A stretch of 35,283 nt of DNA from Pseudomonas sp. G.S.17 (GTDB lineage Bacteria; Pseudomonadota; Gammaproteobacteria; Pseudomonadales; Pseudomonadaceae). The first letter of the stretch is position 1, and each line of letters opens with the position of its first letter. Both the position numbers and the translations under genes were made by a program. Shown in pieces: positions 6,531-13,191 of this stretch. The notes beneath the pieces were generated by a model. It made no database searches. It was not told the DNA's origin and worked only from the letters and a program-made list of their open reading frames with translations. The DNA is taken from NCBI RefSeq assembly GCF_038096165.1, contig NZ_CP151077.1, positions 1-35,283 of the forward strand. Reading direction: 5' to 3'.

Positions 6531-6788
6531 ATGGCAACGAAGAAACCAATCGACCCTTTACGAGCGAGCGAACTCGAAAGATTCGAGAGAAATTTGGCGA
6601 ATTTTGTGAAGTGTGATCCGGAGGACGGTATGTATCACCGCTTCATGGGCATTTTAGAAAGCCAAGCGGTGACGCTACTGGCATGCGGGGTTATTACTCG
6701 ACAAGGATCGGTGGAGCTTCTTGTGCGGATTAGCGATGCTCAGCTCGAAATCAAAGCTATGGCTGATAACAAGACACCAACAAATTGA
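6531..6788 (+). CDS. hypothetical protein, 85 aa
   Basis: A soluble, mostly helical protein (LRASELERFERNLANFVKCD) with AAAGGA 8 nt before the ATG. It lies 12 bp after the recombinase gene and 8 bp before the next start, so it belongs to the same operon. No motif or family is recognised. Confidence 0.6.
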   Translation: MATKKPIDPLRASELERFERNLANFVKCDPEDGMYHRFMGILESQAVTLLACGVITRQGSVELLVRISDAQLEIKAMADNKTPTN

Positions 6789-6796
6789 GAGACGGT

Positions 6797-7210
6797 ATGG
6801 ACACTAAAACGAGAATCTTTCTGGCCTTCGGGCTGATCGCCGCCGCCGTAGCATCGTCACCGGCTATGGCCGAGTTTGAAATGCGGGACATCACGAACGC
6901 CATGGGTCAAGTGAAAGGCGTTTTGGGGGCCGGGGCTTCCCTGGGCAAACCAGGTGCCTCCTACATTGCCCCTGGGATGGCTATCACGCTAGCCAGCGGT
7001 AAGACAGCCAAAGTGTACGGGTCTGAGTGCAAACCGCGTGAACAGCCGCCCTGCTCTTCTATCAAGGTCGATAACAGCAGCCATAAGGTTCTGATCATGC
7101 CGGACGATGGAAGCCCACCAACGGAAGAACGCTGGACGTTCAAAAAGCTCGAGGGCGACAGACTCGTTGCGCGCCGTCCTGACGGCACGTTCATTGAAGC
7201 CAGCCGCTAA
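6797..7210 (+). CDS. exported hypothetical protein
   Basis: The 137-aa product starts at 6797 (MDTKTRIFLAFGLIAAAVAS) with a clear signal peptide cleaved probably after SPAMA. The mature part has two cysteines (SECKPREQPPC) that could form a disulfide, and a final beta-like repeat WTFKKLEGDRLVARRPDGTF. A periplasmic role is inferred. It follows 6531-6788 and precedes a lipoprotein gene, so the operon makes several envelope proteins. Confidence 0.65.
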   Translation: MDTKTRIFLAFGLIAAAVASSPAMAEFEMRDITNAMGQVKGVLGAGASLGKPGASYIAPGMAITLASGKTAKVYGSECKPREQPPCSSIKVDNSSHKVLIMPDDGSPPTEERWTFKKLEGDRLVARRPDGTFIEASR

Positions 7211-7221
7211 AAGGTAAGTCC

Positions 7222-7566
7222 ATGAAAAGATTATTTGCAGCATTGTGCGTCGCTGCCGCGTTGTCCGGTTGCGGCAACTCTAACGAAGTAAAAGCGAAGG
7301 CAATTGTCGATGAAGTGCGTAAGACATGGGATTCTGTAATGCCGTTTGAACCGGGGCACAGACAAACCGGCATCGTAAGCATGAATAAAGAATTTGTAGT
7401 CGGCTGTTCAGCAAAGTTAAGCGAGGCAATTAATAAGTTTGGCGAACTAAAAATGAGTTTTGCTGATACTCAAGTAGCGAAGTTGGAAAGCACTGCCGTA
7501 TTGAATAAAGATGTGATCCGGTGGGCAAATACCTGCAACGAACTAAAGCATAAGCAAGGATGGTAA
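7222..7566 (+). CDS. small lipoprotein
   Basis: The 114-aa product has a lipoprotein signal with the lipobox LSGC (Cys17), followed by GNSN and a helical domain with two cysteines (VGCSAKL and NTCNEL). It would be anchored in the outer or inner membrane. AAGG is well placed before the ATG. Position between an exported protein and two membrane proteins suggests an envelope complex; plasmid entry-exclusion proteins are often small lipoproteins, but there is no sequence match to support this. Confidence 0.65.
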   Translation: MKRLFAALCVAAALSGCGNSNEVKAKAIVDEVRKTWDSVMPFEPGHRQTGIVSMNKEFVVGCSAKLSEAINKFGELKMSFADTQVAKLESTAVLNKDVIRWANTCNELKHKQGW

Positions 7567-7568
7567 GT

Positions 7569-7811
7569 ATGAGCAGCCCGAAAAGTATTTTCGGTTTTAT
7601 GGACACAATTCCTTTTACCGTAGGTGCAGCAGTTTGGTTCGCACTATTCTCAATGACCATTGATCCGATTAGTAAATTCCAGGTAACGATAATGTTCGTC
7701 AACGTAGCTTTGTCAGCAGGCTATGCGGGCCGTACAGCGGCCCTATTTATGCGCTTCCTGGAGCACGGACGCACCGCAGTGACCAAAACCCCGGAGAATG
7801 TAACCGAATGA
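7569..7811 (+). CDS. two-TM membrane protein
   Basis: The 80-aa product has hydrophobic segments at about residues 14-31 and 40-58. The ATG at 7569 lies 2 nt after the stop of the lipoprotein gene; an in-frame ATG at 7560 would overlap it. The stop overlaps the next start (ATGA). Unknown function, part of the same envelope operon. Confidence 0.6.
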   Translation: MSSPKSIFGFMDTIPFTVGAAVWFALFSMTIDPISKFQVTIMFVNVALSAGYAGRTAALFMRFLEHGRTAVTKTPENVTE

Positions 7812-8227
7812 ACAACAGAAGAGACGACGCGGCACCGTTGGTATTGGGGGTGATTGCTATCGTTGCTTTCCTTGTGGGCATGATGGTCTGGAAGTTCTCA
7901 GAGGCACTGGGCCTGGACTTTGCTGCCGGTGGCAAGCTACTTATGAGTATCGTATTCGCCATCGCGCTCCTGGGCCTGGGATGGTGGCAGGAAAGCCAGA
8001 ACGACGGGATCCTGACGATTAAAGGAATGGCCCCCGCTGCCCTTGCAGTCGCGTGGCTGGGCCTGTGGCCCGCCTTGCAGCAATGGGGCAGCATCGGGCC
8101 GATGTTCCACGGTATGGACGCCCAGGAGGTTGAATGGTGGGCTAACGGGCTGACGCGCTGGCTTGTCCTTCTGGCAATCCTGCTTGGCGGCTACTACTAC
8201 GTGTTCAGCTCCAGGAACAGCTGGTGA
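7808..8227 (+). CDS. multi-TM membrane protein
   Basis: The 139-aa product has about four hydrophobic segments (11-28, 40-58, 72-90, 112-132) and a tryptophan-rich second half. It overlaps the previous gene by 4 nt and is the last gene before a strong composite hairpin. No family is recognised. Confidence 0.65.
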   Translation: MNNRRDDAAPLVLGVIAIVAFLVGMMVWKFSEALGLDFAAGGKLLMSIVFAIALLGLGWWQESQNDGILTIKGMAPAALAVAWLGLWPALQQWGSIGPMFHGMDAQEVEWWANGLTRWLVLLAILLGGYYYVFSSRNSW

Positions 8228-8242
8228 AGAGATTTTAATCGG

Positions 8243-8293
8243 CCCCGGTTTACTTGCTTGACTAGCGAAGTCTGTCAAGTGAGTAAACCGGGG
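8243..8293 (+). terminator. composite hairpin between operon and 8315 gene
   Basis: CCCCGGTTTACT (8243-8254) pairs with AGTAAACCGGGG (8282-8293), and inside it CTTGAC (8257-8262) pairs with GTCAAG (8274-8279). The stem is followed by GAGCTTTT. It can end the membrane-protein operon or act as an attenuator for the gene at 8315. Confidence 0.6.
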
Positions 8294-8314
8294 GAGCTTT
8301 TAAGGGGAACAGGA

Positions 8315-8581
8315 ATGGAAACTTGTCGACGCTTCTGGACGACAGCTGAACTTGCTAGTCTCAAATCGCTTTATGCGAACACGCCAATGATGGATCTTGT
8401 GCGTTTACTGGATCGACCTGTATCGGCAATTTATGCCAAGGCCAGGGAGTTTGCGTTGAAGCGGAGTGCAGAGTTTTTAGCAAGTGCATATAGCGGACGG
8501 GTTAGCGCTGGCAATCAGCGTGGTTTAGCTACGCGCTTCGGAAGTTCCGGCGTTAACAAAAGGCAAAAAAAAACGAGATAG
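8315..8581 (+). CDS. small HTH (SANT/Myb-like) protein
   Basis: The 88-aa product starts METCRRFWTTAELASLKSLY and continues to VRLLDRPVSAIYAKAREFAL, a three-helix DNA-binding fold in which W and A helices frame the LLDRPVSAIYAKA reading helix. The basic tail ends KRQKKTR. The start at 8315 has AAGGGG 8 nt upstream. Its last codons lie inside a hairpin that serves as terminator for the opposite strand. It is probably a regulator, target unknown. Confidence 0.65.
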   Translation: METCRRFWTTAELASLKSLYANTPMMDLVRLLDRPVSAIYAKAREFALKRSAEFLASAYSGRVSAGNQRGLATRFGSSGVNKRQKKTR

Positions 8582-8596
8582 CAAAAGCTATCTCGT
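8565..8596 (-). terminator. intrinsic terminator for the 8616-8780 gene
   Basis: ACGAGATAGC (8573-8582) and GCTATCTCGT (8587-8596) form a 10-bp stem, and on the minus strand it is followed by a run of nine T (plus-strand A run at 8565-8573). Almost the same sequence recurs at 9317-9348. Confidence 0.85.
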
Positions 8597-8615
8597 CGCT
8601 CGAACCACGTTACTG

Positions 8616-8780
8616 TCAGAACGGGATTCGATCTTCGTCAAGTTCAATGAAATCGAGATCAAGACGCTCGCAAATTTCGCGGCGGTAGTTCTCTTCGTCC
8701 ATCAAACTCCATGTTTCGTTATATTCATTCGCAGTGTGAACCACACCGAAATTATCGTGTTGAGCTACTTGAAGACCCAT
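8616..8780 (-). CDS. small acidic protein, 54 aa
   Basis: This frame is shorter than the usual cut-off. The product begins MGLQVAQHDNFGVVHTANEY and is strongly acidic at the end (DLDFIELDEDRIPF). It has its own promoter (TTGCAT, 16 nt, TATGAT at 8877-8850), a leader hairpin, GGAG 8 nt before the ATG, and an intrinsic terminator, so a real transcription unit is likely. It is the first of three similar monocistronic units. Small acidic plasmid proteins sometimes mimic DNA (anti-restriction), which is only a suggestion here. Confidence 0.65.
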   Translation of the reverse strand: MGLQVAQHDNFGVVHTANEYNETWSLMDEENYRREICERLDLDFIELDEDRIPF

Positions 8781-8807
8781 GGGGAAAACTCCGTTAACGG
8801 TTAATAG

Positions 8808-8834
8808 AGAGCATTTCAGTCAGCCGTGTGCTCT
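8808..8834 (-). promoter_or_regulatory. conserved leader hairpin, copy 1
   Basis: On the minus strand AGAGCA and TGCTCT pair (8834-8829 with 8813-8808) around the loop CACGGCTGACTGAAA. It stands 27 nt before the ATG at 8780. The same loop and changed but still paired stems occur before the genes starting at 9223 and 9724. Confidence 0.65.
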
Positions 8835-8849
8835 ATCGCTGACAGGGAA

Positions 8850-8877
8850 ATCATAGCGCATCTGACCAGATATGCAA
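8850..8877 (-). promoter_or_regulatory. promoter of the 8616-8780 gene
   Basis: Minus-strand TTGCAT (8877-8872), 16 nt, TATGAT (8855-8850). The ATGCGCTA string just before and in the -10 is shared with the promoter at 9796-9824. Confidence 0.55.
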
Positions 8878-8884
8878 CAGCCGT

Positions 8885-8909
8885 AAAAAAAGGGCTGTAA
8901 GGCCCTTTT
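8885..8909 (-). terminator. intrinsic terminator for the 8924-9223 gene
   Basis: AAAAGGGC (8888-8895) pairs with GCCCTTTT (8902-8909); on the minus strand a T7 run follows (plus-strand A run from 8885). Confidence 0.8.
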
Positions 8910-8923
8910 ATTCAGCAGGTATG

Positions 8924-9223
8924 CTAATTCCAGTATCGCTCTTCGTTAACAATGTCGAAGTCGCCATCCCATTGAATCGCATCTATCATTTGGTGTGGAA
9001 TATCTAGCCCGAGTTTTTTACACACGGACAAGTAATATTCTAACGATTGAGGCGGTTCGTTGAGGTTTGAATAAACAGGATCTTCCCAAGTAGAAAGACT
9101 CTCTTTTTCTTCATCCTCAAATTTAAAGATTACGCAGTAGAAGCTTTGCATCGGTTTGTCCCAGCCCATCTGTACCTGGAGCAAACCATCCACTGTTTCA
9201 GCTTTAAAAAAATGCTTACTCAT
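8924..9223 (-). CDS. conserved hypothetical protein with GWDKP motif
   Basis: The 99-aa product starts MSKHFFKAE; the ATG at 9223 has AAGGA 8 nt upstream whereas the ATG at 9229 is too close to it. It contains QMGWDKPMQSFYCVIFKFED, then DPVYSNLNEPP and LGLDIPHQMIDAIQWDGD. I recall this pattern (GWDRP, LYSNL, LGI with P) from small conserved Pseudomonas proteins of unknown function, often on mobile elements. It has a leader hairpin of the shared type and its own terminator. Function unknown. Confidence 0.7.
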   Translation of the reverse strand: MSKHFFKAETVDGLLQVQMGWDKPMQSFYCVIFKFEDEEKESLSTWEDPVYSNLNEPPQSLEYYLSVCKKLGLDIPHQMIDAIQWDGDFDIVNEERYWN

Positions 9224-9247
9224 CTTCATATCCTTATCAATTAGTGT

Positions 9248-9272
9248 AGGGCTTTAAGCAGCCGTGAGCCCT
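9248..9272 (-). promoter_or_regulatory. conserved leader hairpin, copy 2
   Basis: Minus-strand AGGGCT and AGCCCT pair (9272-9267 with 9253-9248) around CACGGCTGCTTAA. It lies 24 nt before the ATG at 9223. The stem differs from copies 1 and 3 but keeps its pairing. Confidence 0.6.
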
Positions 9273-9316
9273 TAATGCTGCAAGCCAAGAATACACCAGT
9301 TCATTTCCTAGGGGCA

Positions 9317-9348
9317 AAAAAAAACGAGATAGCATAAGCTATCTCGTT
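9317..9348 (-). terminator. intrinsic terminator for the 9374-9724 gene
   Basis: ACGAGATAGC (9325-9334) and GCTATCTCGT (9339-9348) form a 10-bp stem with a minus-strand T run of nine. It is a near copy of the terminator at 8565-8596. Confidence 0.85.
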
Positions 9349-9373
9349 CGTCGTCCAAACTACAAACTGATTG

Positions 9374-9724
9374 TTAGATCAGTGGGAGCGTAGACATTCT
9401 GTAGTGCTCTTGAGCAATCAGGCAAGCTTCAGAAAGAAGAAGACCTGTAGGAGCAAAATATTTAAAGACCCGAGAAACATCGCCAATAGTACGAACGATG
9501 TACAGGTACTGGTTGTTAGAAAAAGCTTCAACTTTTTCGGTTTTGACAGAACCAGTTGAATCTGCGTGTTGGTGAACTTGTGCCATCCCGAAAGATTTAG
9601 CGCCAAGATAAACCATGTAAGCAGCTGCGTATGGTGCGTGTGTATCAGCTACAGCAGCTTCAACACCCATAGCAAATTCAAAAGCAGGTTCAAACGATTG
9701 GAAATCGAGGTGAATACCATTCAT
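9374..9724 (-). CDS. hypothetical protein, 116 aa
   Basis: The product starts MNGIHLDFQSFEPAFEFAMG at 9724 with AAGGA about 9 nt upstream. It has no signal peptide; the first half is rich in A and small residues (AVADTHAPYAAAYMVYLGAK) and the rest looks like a compact mixed fold. It is the third unit with the shared leader hairpin, followed by the repeated terminator. No family is recognised. Confidence 0.65.
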   Translation of the reverse strand: MNGIHLDFQSFEPAFEFAMGVEAAVADTHAPYAAAYMVYLGAKSFGMAQVHQHADSTGSVKTEKVEAFSNNQYLYIVRTIGDVSRVFKYFAPTGLLLSEACLIAQEHYRMSTLPLI

Positions 9725-9752
9725 GGTATGTATCCTTGTAAAGGTTAGTAGG

Positions 9753-9779
9753 AGAGCGTTGCAGTCGACCATGCGCTCT
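9753..9779 (-). promoter_or_regulatory. conserved leader hairpin, copy 3
   Basis: Minus-strand AGAGCG and CGCTCT pair (9779-9774 with 9758-9753) around CATGGTCGACTGCAA. It lies 28 nt before the ATG at 9724. Loop matches to copy 1 are CA, GG, CGACTG/TGACTG and AA. Confidence 0.65.
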
Positions 9780-9795
9780 AAACGTCGACGGGCTT

Positions 9796-9824
9796 ATCCT
9801 AGCGCATATCCGGTTGCTATGCCA
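9796..9824 (-). promoter_or_regulatory. promoter of the 9374-9724 gene
   Basis: Minus-strand TGGCAT (9824-9819), 17 nt, TAGGAT (9801-9796). ATGCGCTA before the -10 is shared with the promoter at 8850-8877. Confidence 0.45.
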
Positions 9825-9864
9825 GATAGCGGCCACAGATTGTAGGGCTATTCCCACGGCCCCC

Positions 9865-9914
9865 TGCCCGCCTGGGCTGCGGGCACAAAAAAGCCCCATC
9901 AGGTGGGGCCTTTT
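9865..9914. terminator. terminator hairpins downstream of topA
   Basis: TGCCCGC (9865-9871) pairs with GCGGGCA (9879-9885), and GCCCCA (9893-9898) pairs with TGGGGC (9904-9909). A-rich (9887-9892) and T-rich (9911-9914) flanks make the second a possible two-way terminator. It ends the long topA operon on the minus strand. Confidence 0.6.
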
Positions 9915-9926
9915 AGTTGTGAAATG

Positions 9927-9976
9927 ATTGCAATCGGCTCGCGAGCTCGATCAACCAGGTCGAGTGAATGCAATCA
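9927..9976 (+). repeat. motif pair, element E (40-bp spacing)
   Basis: ATTGCAATCG at 9927-9936 and AATGCAATCA at 9967-9976 are 40 bp apart, the one exception to the 44-bp rule. The spacer starts with the palindrome GCTCGCGAGC. It lies 7 bp past the stop of topA. Confidence 0.75.
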
Positions 9977-9983
9977 TTCTACG

Positions 9984-12002
9984 TCATGCCTCCTGTTTGA
10001 CCTTGGGCGAGGCCATGTCCGGTTCGCCGCCTTTGTCCGGATACGATTGCTTGCACCCGTCTTTGAACCCTGAGCAGCCGAAGAACTTCCAACCCCCCTC
10101 CCCTTCCTTTTCGCGATGTATGAGGGGTTTCCCGCAGGATCCGCAGTTGTGATCGCTCAGTACCGGTGCCGACGATGCCCCAGGCTTGCCGTCATCATCC
10201 AAGGCGCTGTAGTCGCACCCGGCATCATCTGGCGTGTAGCCTGCGCAGCTCCACCAGGAGGGATCTTTCTTTTTCTTGCCGAAGTTCATAACCAACCCTC
10301 GACCGCACTTAGGGCAAGGAAACTGGAGCGGTTGGGCCGACTTGAATTTTTCGATTTCGCCATTCAGGCGATCATTAATAAGTGTCAGAAGTTTTACATA
10401 CTGAGTCTTACCCGATTCAACGCCACTTAGTTGTTCTTCTAATATCTTAGTGAAGTTGTATTCGATGAAAGAGAATCGGCCAATTAGCGCTTTTATCAAG
10501 CGGCTCCCTCGGGGAGTCGATTTCAGCTGTTTCTTTTTGCTGAATACTTCCACATAGCTACGATCTTTAATTTCTTCGATGATCGCGCCAAATGTAGATG
10601 GGCGGCCTATGCCCCGCTTTTCCATCTCCTTAACTAAGCTAGCCTCAGTGTAGCGTGCAGGGGGCTTTGTTTTCGTCTGTACCACTTTGCCGCTGATTGC
10701 TTGGACTGCATCCCCTGGGCTCAGCTCGGGAACTGGATTGTCTGAGTCCTGGGCATCCGCAGCGGCAGCGTCATCCGGATCTTCCGCAGTATCAACCGGC
10801 GTGAGCGACTTCCAGCCCTTGTGGACGAGCGTCTTGCCGCGTGCTTCAAAGCTGATCGTTTTGCTGTCCACCGGATCGGTGGCTTCCAGTTTCGCAGTGC
10901 GTACAGCGAACCGCGCATCCTCAAGCTGACAGCCGACAGCTCGCAACCAGATCAAGCGATAGAGCTTGCGTTGATCGTCGTCCTCGCCTGCCTGCGTCAC
11001 ATCAAAATGCGACGGGCGAACGGCTTCGTGTGCCTCCTGCGCGCCTCCCTTCGCATCCCACGTCCTGGGCTTGCTCAGCACTGGCAACCCATTCGCTTTG
11101 CACCACTGCGCGATTTCTTCCAGGGCGTCCGCCGATAGATTCGTGCTGTCGGTGCGCATGTAGGAGATTGCGCCTTGCTCGTAGAGCTTCTGCGCTAATT
11201 CCATGGTTCTTTTCGGCGCAAAGCCCAGGGCATTTGATCCAGCGGCTTGCAGCGTCGATGTTGTGAACGGTGCGGGGGGGGAACTCTTCGTCTCACTTTC
11301 AGCGCAGCTGATTACTTTGAAGTTTGTAAGTTCTGCCACCTTTTGGGCGAAGTCTTTATCAGTCCAGTATTCCTGACCGTCGAGCAGCGCTTTGTTTGCC
11401 CAGGTGGCAGTCCACTCACCAAACTTTATTTCGGCGTTGTAATGAGTGACGACATTGAATGCTGAAATTTCATTCTCTCGGTCATCGACTAATCGAACCG
11501 CGATGCTTTGCACGCGGCCTGCCGATAGTTTTCGATCCCCCAGGTATTCGGCAATAAGTGGACTAACTTTGTAACCGATTAACCTGTCTGTAATGCGCCG
11601 CGCTTCTTGCGCGGCCACTTTCTTTGTGTCAATCGACTGAGGGTCAGCCAGGGCAGCAATCAAGGCTTTTTTTGTGATTTCATTAAATACAAGTCGCTTA
11701 GGCGACTTCAATCCCAATACTTGCTGTAGATGCCATGCAATAGACTCCCCTTCCCTGTCCAGATCGGACGCTAATATAACTTCGTCGCACTCAGCGGCGA
11801 GTCGCTTTAGGCGTGCGGTAACTTCTTTACCGCGTTCTGTGAAAACGTAGTTTGGTTTGAAGTCAGGAGGGGAAACGCCCATTCCAACCTCTGGCAAGTC
11901 GCGAATATGTCCAACACTGGCGGACACGCGATAACCACTGCCTAAATAGCCTTCAATGGTTTTGCCTTTCGCTGGTGATTCAACAATCAATAGGGTAGCC
12001 AT
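9984..12002 (-). CDS. topA: type IA DNA topoisomerase I
   Basis: The 672-aa enzyme relaxes negative supercoils by single-strand passage. The Toprim domain begins LLIVESPAKGKTI (residues 4-16) and has the metal triad DLDREGE (80-86). The catalytic tyrosine is Y281 in GAISYMRTDST. Two C-terminal zinc fingers follow (CPKCGRG...WWSCAGYTPDDAGC and CGSCGKP...FFGCSGF...C). It is shorter than chromosomal TopA (about 865 aa), as is usual for plasmid and ICE versions. It is the last gene of an operon with the coupling protein and parAB, which suggests a role in plasmid topology during transfer or segregation. Confidence 0.93.
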   Translation of the reverse strand: MATLLIVESPAKGKTIEGYLGSGYRVSASVGHIRDLPEVGMGVSPPDFKPNYVFTERGKEVTARLKRLAAECDEVILASDLDREGESIAWHLQQVLGLKSPKRLVFNEITKKALIAALADPQSIDTKKVAAQEARRITDRLIGYKVSPLIAEYLGDRKLSAGRVQSIAVRLVDDRENEISAFNVVTHYNAEIKFGEWTATWANKALLDGQEYWTDKDFAQKVAELTNFKVISCAESETKSSPPAPFTTSTLQAAGSNALGFAPKRTMELAQKLYEQGAISYMRTDSTNLSADALEEIAQWCKANGLPVLSKPRTWDAKGGAQEAHEAVRPSHFDVTQAGEDDDQRKLYRLIWLRAVGCQLEDARFAVRTAKLEATDPVDSKTISFEARGKTLVHKGWKSLTPVDTAEDPDDAAAADAQDSDNPVPELSPGDAVQAISGKVVQTKTKPPARYTEASLVKEMEKRGIGRPSTFGAIIEEIKDRSYVEVFSKKKQLKSTPRGSRLIKALIGRFSFIEYNFTKILEEQLSGVESGKTQYVKLLTLINDRLNGEIEKFKSAQPLQFPCPKCGRGLVMNFGKKKKDPSWWSCAGYTPDDAGCDYSALDDDGKPGASSAPVLSDHNCGSCGKPLIHREKEGEGGWKFFGCSGFKDGCKQSYPDKGGEPDMASPKVKQEA

Positions 12003-12133
12003 GTATCGAACTCCATTAGCATCTTTTAAAGCCGCGAGTCACGCAGTTGACTATGGCAACAAGGGCTCAGGAAGTAATAGGCGCCTAAGCGCAATAGTGA
12101 GTCGATTAATTCCGCTCAATGCGGTAACGATAT

Positions 12134-12155
12134 AGACGGCTCTTGCGAGCCGTCT
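12134..12155 (-). terminator. hairpin between 12165 gene and topA
   Basis: AGACGGCTC (12134-12142) and GAGCCGTCT (12147-12155) make a 9-bp stem with a TTGC loop, just after the stop at 12165. There is no T tract, so it may only reduce read-through into topA. The rest of the 160-bp gap (12003-12133) shows no gene and may hold an internal topA promoter. Confidence 0.5.
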
Positions 12156-12164
12156 AATGCAGAG

Positions 12165-12749
12165 TTAAAGAGGGGTTAGCTCTTTGCGTTGCTTGTGATA
12201 CTGCTTAATGATGATATTCAAGTCATTCATCAATTTACGCAGAGGCTTTGTATAAGCATCTTCGCGCTTCTTATATTCTTTCTTGGAGATAGCCCCGCGA
12301 TAGTGAAGCTCTTTGAGTGAACTGGTGATGTGATCCACCAGGACGAACAGACGAATAAAGCTGTTCACCAGGGGAGCGCCCTTCCCTTTCTCAATGGTGA
12401 AAGTGTATTCCTGCTGTTCTGGAATCGACACGTCGATTTCTTTTATCAGCGGGTCGTCCAGCTCGGCAGTGACTTCACCAAGGCTGACTTTCAATGCATC
12501 TTCGACAGTCTTGATGCTTTCGCCAAGTTGAGGGCGGATGCCTTCGGCAAGCGCCCGTGCCAGCCGATGCGCAGGTTTCGAATTACTCGCGAACGCTTCA
12601 ACAGAAAACAGGCTTTCGGCTACACGACGTCCGCAGATACGCTTGTCGTCCGGGCGAGGCTCAAAGTAGCTCGTATCCCACAGAATAATAAGGTACAGGT
12701 CATGTACCTTTATCCGCACGTCGAACGATGGCGGTTCCATGCTATTCAT
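12165..12749 (-). CDS. AcaB/PFL_4669-like (DUF1845) plasmid protein
   Basis: The 194-aa product has a C-terminal helical part reading IRLFVLVDHITSSLKELHYRGAIS (region only) and KKEYKKREDAY. That pattern, a hydrophobic helix with D, then HYRGxISKxEYxKR, is what I remember of the DUF1845/PFL_4669 family found next to parA/parB genes in integrating conjugative elements and in IncA/C plasmids (AcaB). Its exact job is unclear; regulatory and DNA-maintenance roles have been proposed for members. The ATG at 12749 is 2 nt after the previous stop. The family call is from memory and moderate. Confidence 0.5.
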   Translation of the reverse strand: MNSMEPPSFDVRIKVHDLYLIILWDTSYFEPRPDDKRICGRRVAESLFSVEAFASNSKPAHRLARALAEGIRPQLGESIKTVEDALKVSLGEVTAELDDPLIKEIDVSIPEQQEYTFTIEKGKGAPLVNSFIRLFVLVDHITSSLKELHYRGAISKKEYKKREDAYTKPLRKLMNDLNIIIKQYHKQRKELTPL

Positions 12750-12750
12750 A

Positions 12751-13191
12751 TCAGACTACCTGTAATAAGGTTTGAAGTCGCAGCGCCGTAGACGCTGGCA
12801 ACTTCTGCACCTGGGCATTTAAAAAGGCCAGTTCGTACCGATAGGCCAAGCCGGGTTCCTGAAAGGCGTCAGCCTCAAACTCAAGCGTAATCAGGTACTC
12901 CGGCTGCTTGTACTTCTTCAATATTTCCGCTGTCAGTTTCTTACTTGTTTCGCTTCGCTCGGCAAGGCACCACTCAACTATTAGATCCAGCCGTAAGGCT
13001 GGATCGTTAATAGCCTCATGGCCTGCCGCTACCGCGCATTGCCAATCGTTGAACAGTCGCAAGCCGTTACTTGGATCATCGGTTGGATTGCCAGGGCACA
13101 TCTTGCCGCACCACGTAACACGGTACATGGTGCGCCCGAGTAGATCGAAGGACTCGTAGTCCTCGATCTTAGCTAAGCGCACCAGGGGCAT
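12751..13191 (-). CDS. hypothetical protein in the parAB operon
   Basis: The 146-aa product has conserved-looking aromatic and cysteine positions (YRVTWCGKMCPGNP, WCLAER) and an even hydrophobic pattern, with no signal or membrane segment. Its ATG shares a base with the parB stop (TAATG). Placement between parB and the DUF1845-like gene suggests a maintenance role, as in integrating conjugative elements. I do not recognise a family. Confidence 0.65.
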   Translation of the reverse strand: MPLVRLAKIEDYESFDLLGRTMYRVTWCGKMCPGNPTDDPSNGLRLFNDWQCAVAAGHEAINDPALRLDLIVEWCLAERSETSKKLTAEILKKYKQPEYLITLEFEADAFQEPGLAYRYELAFLNAQVQKLPASTALRLQTLLQVV

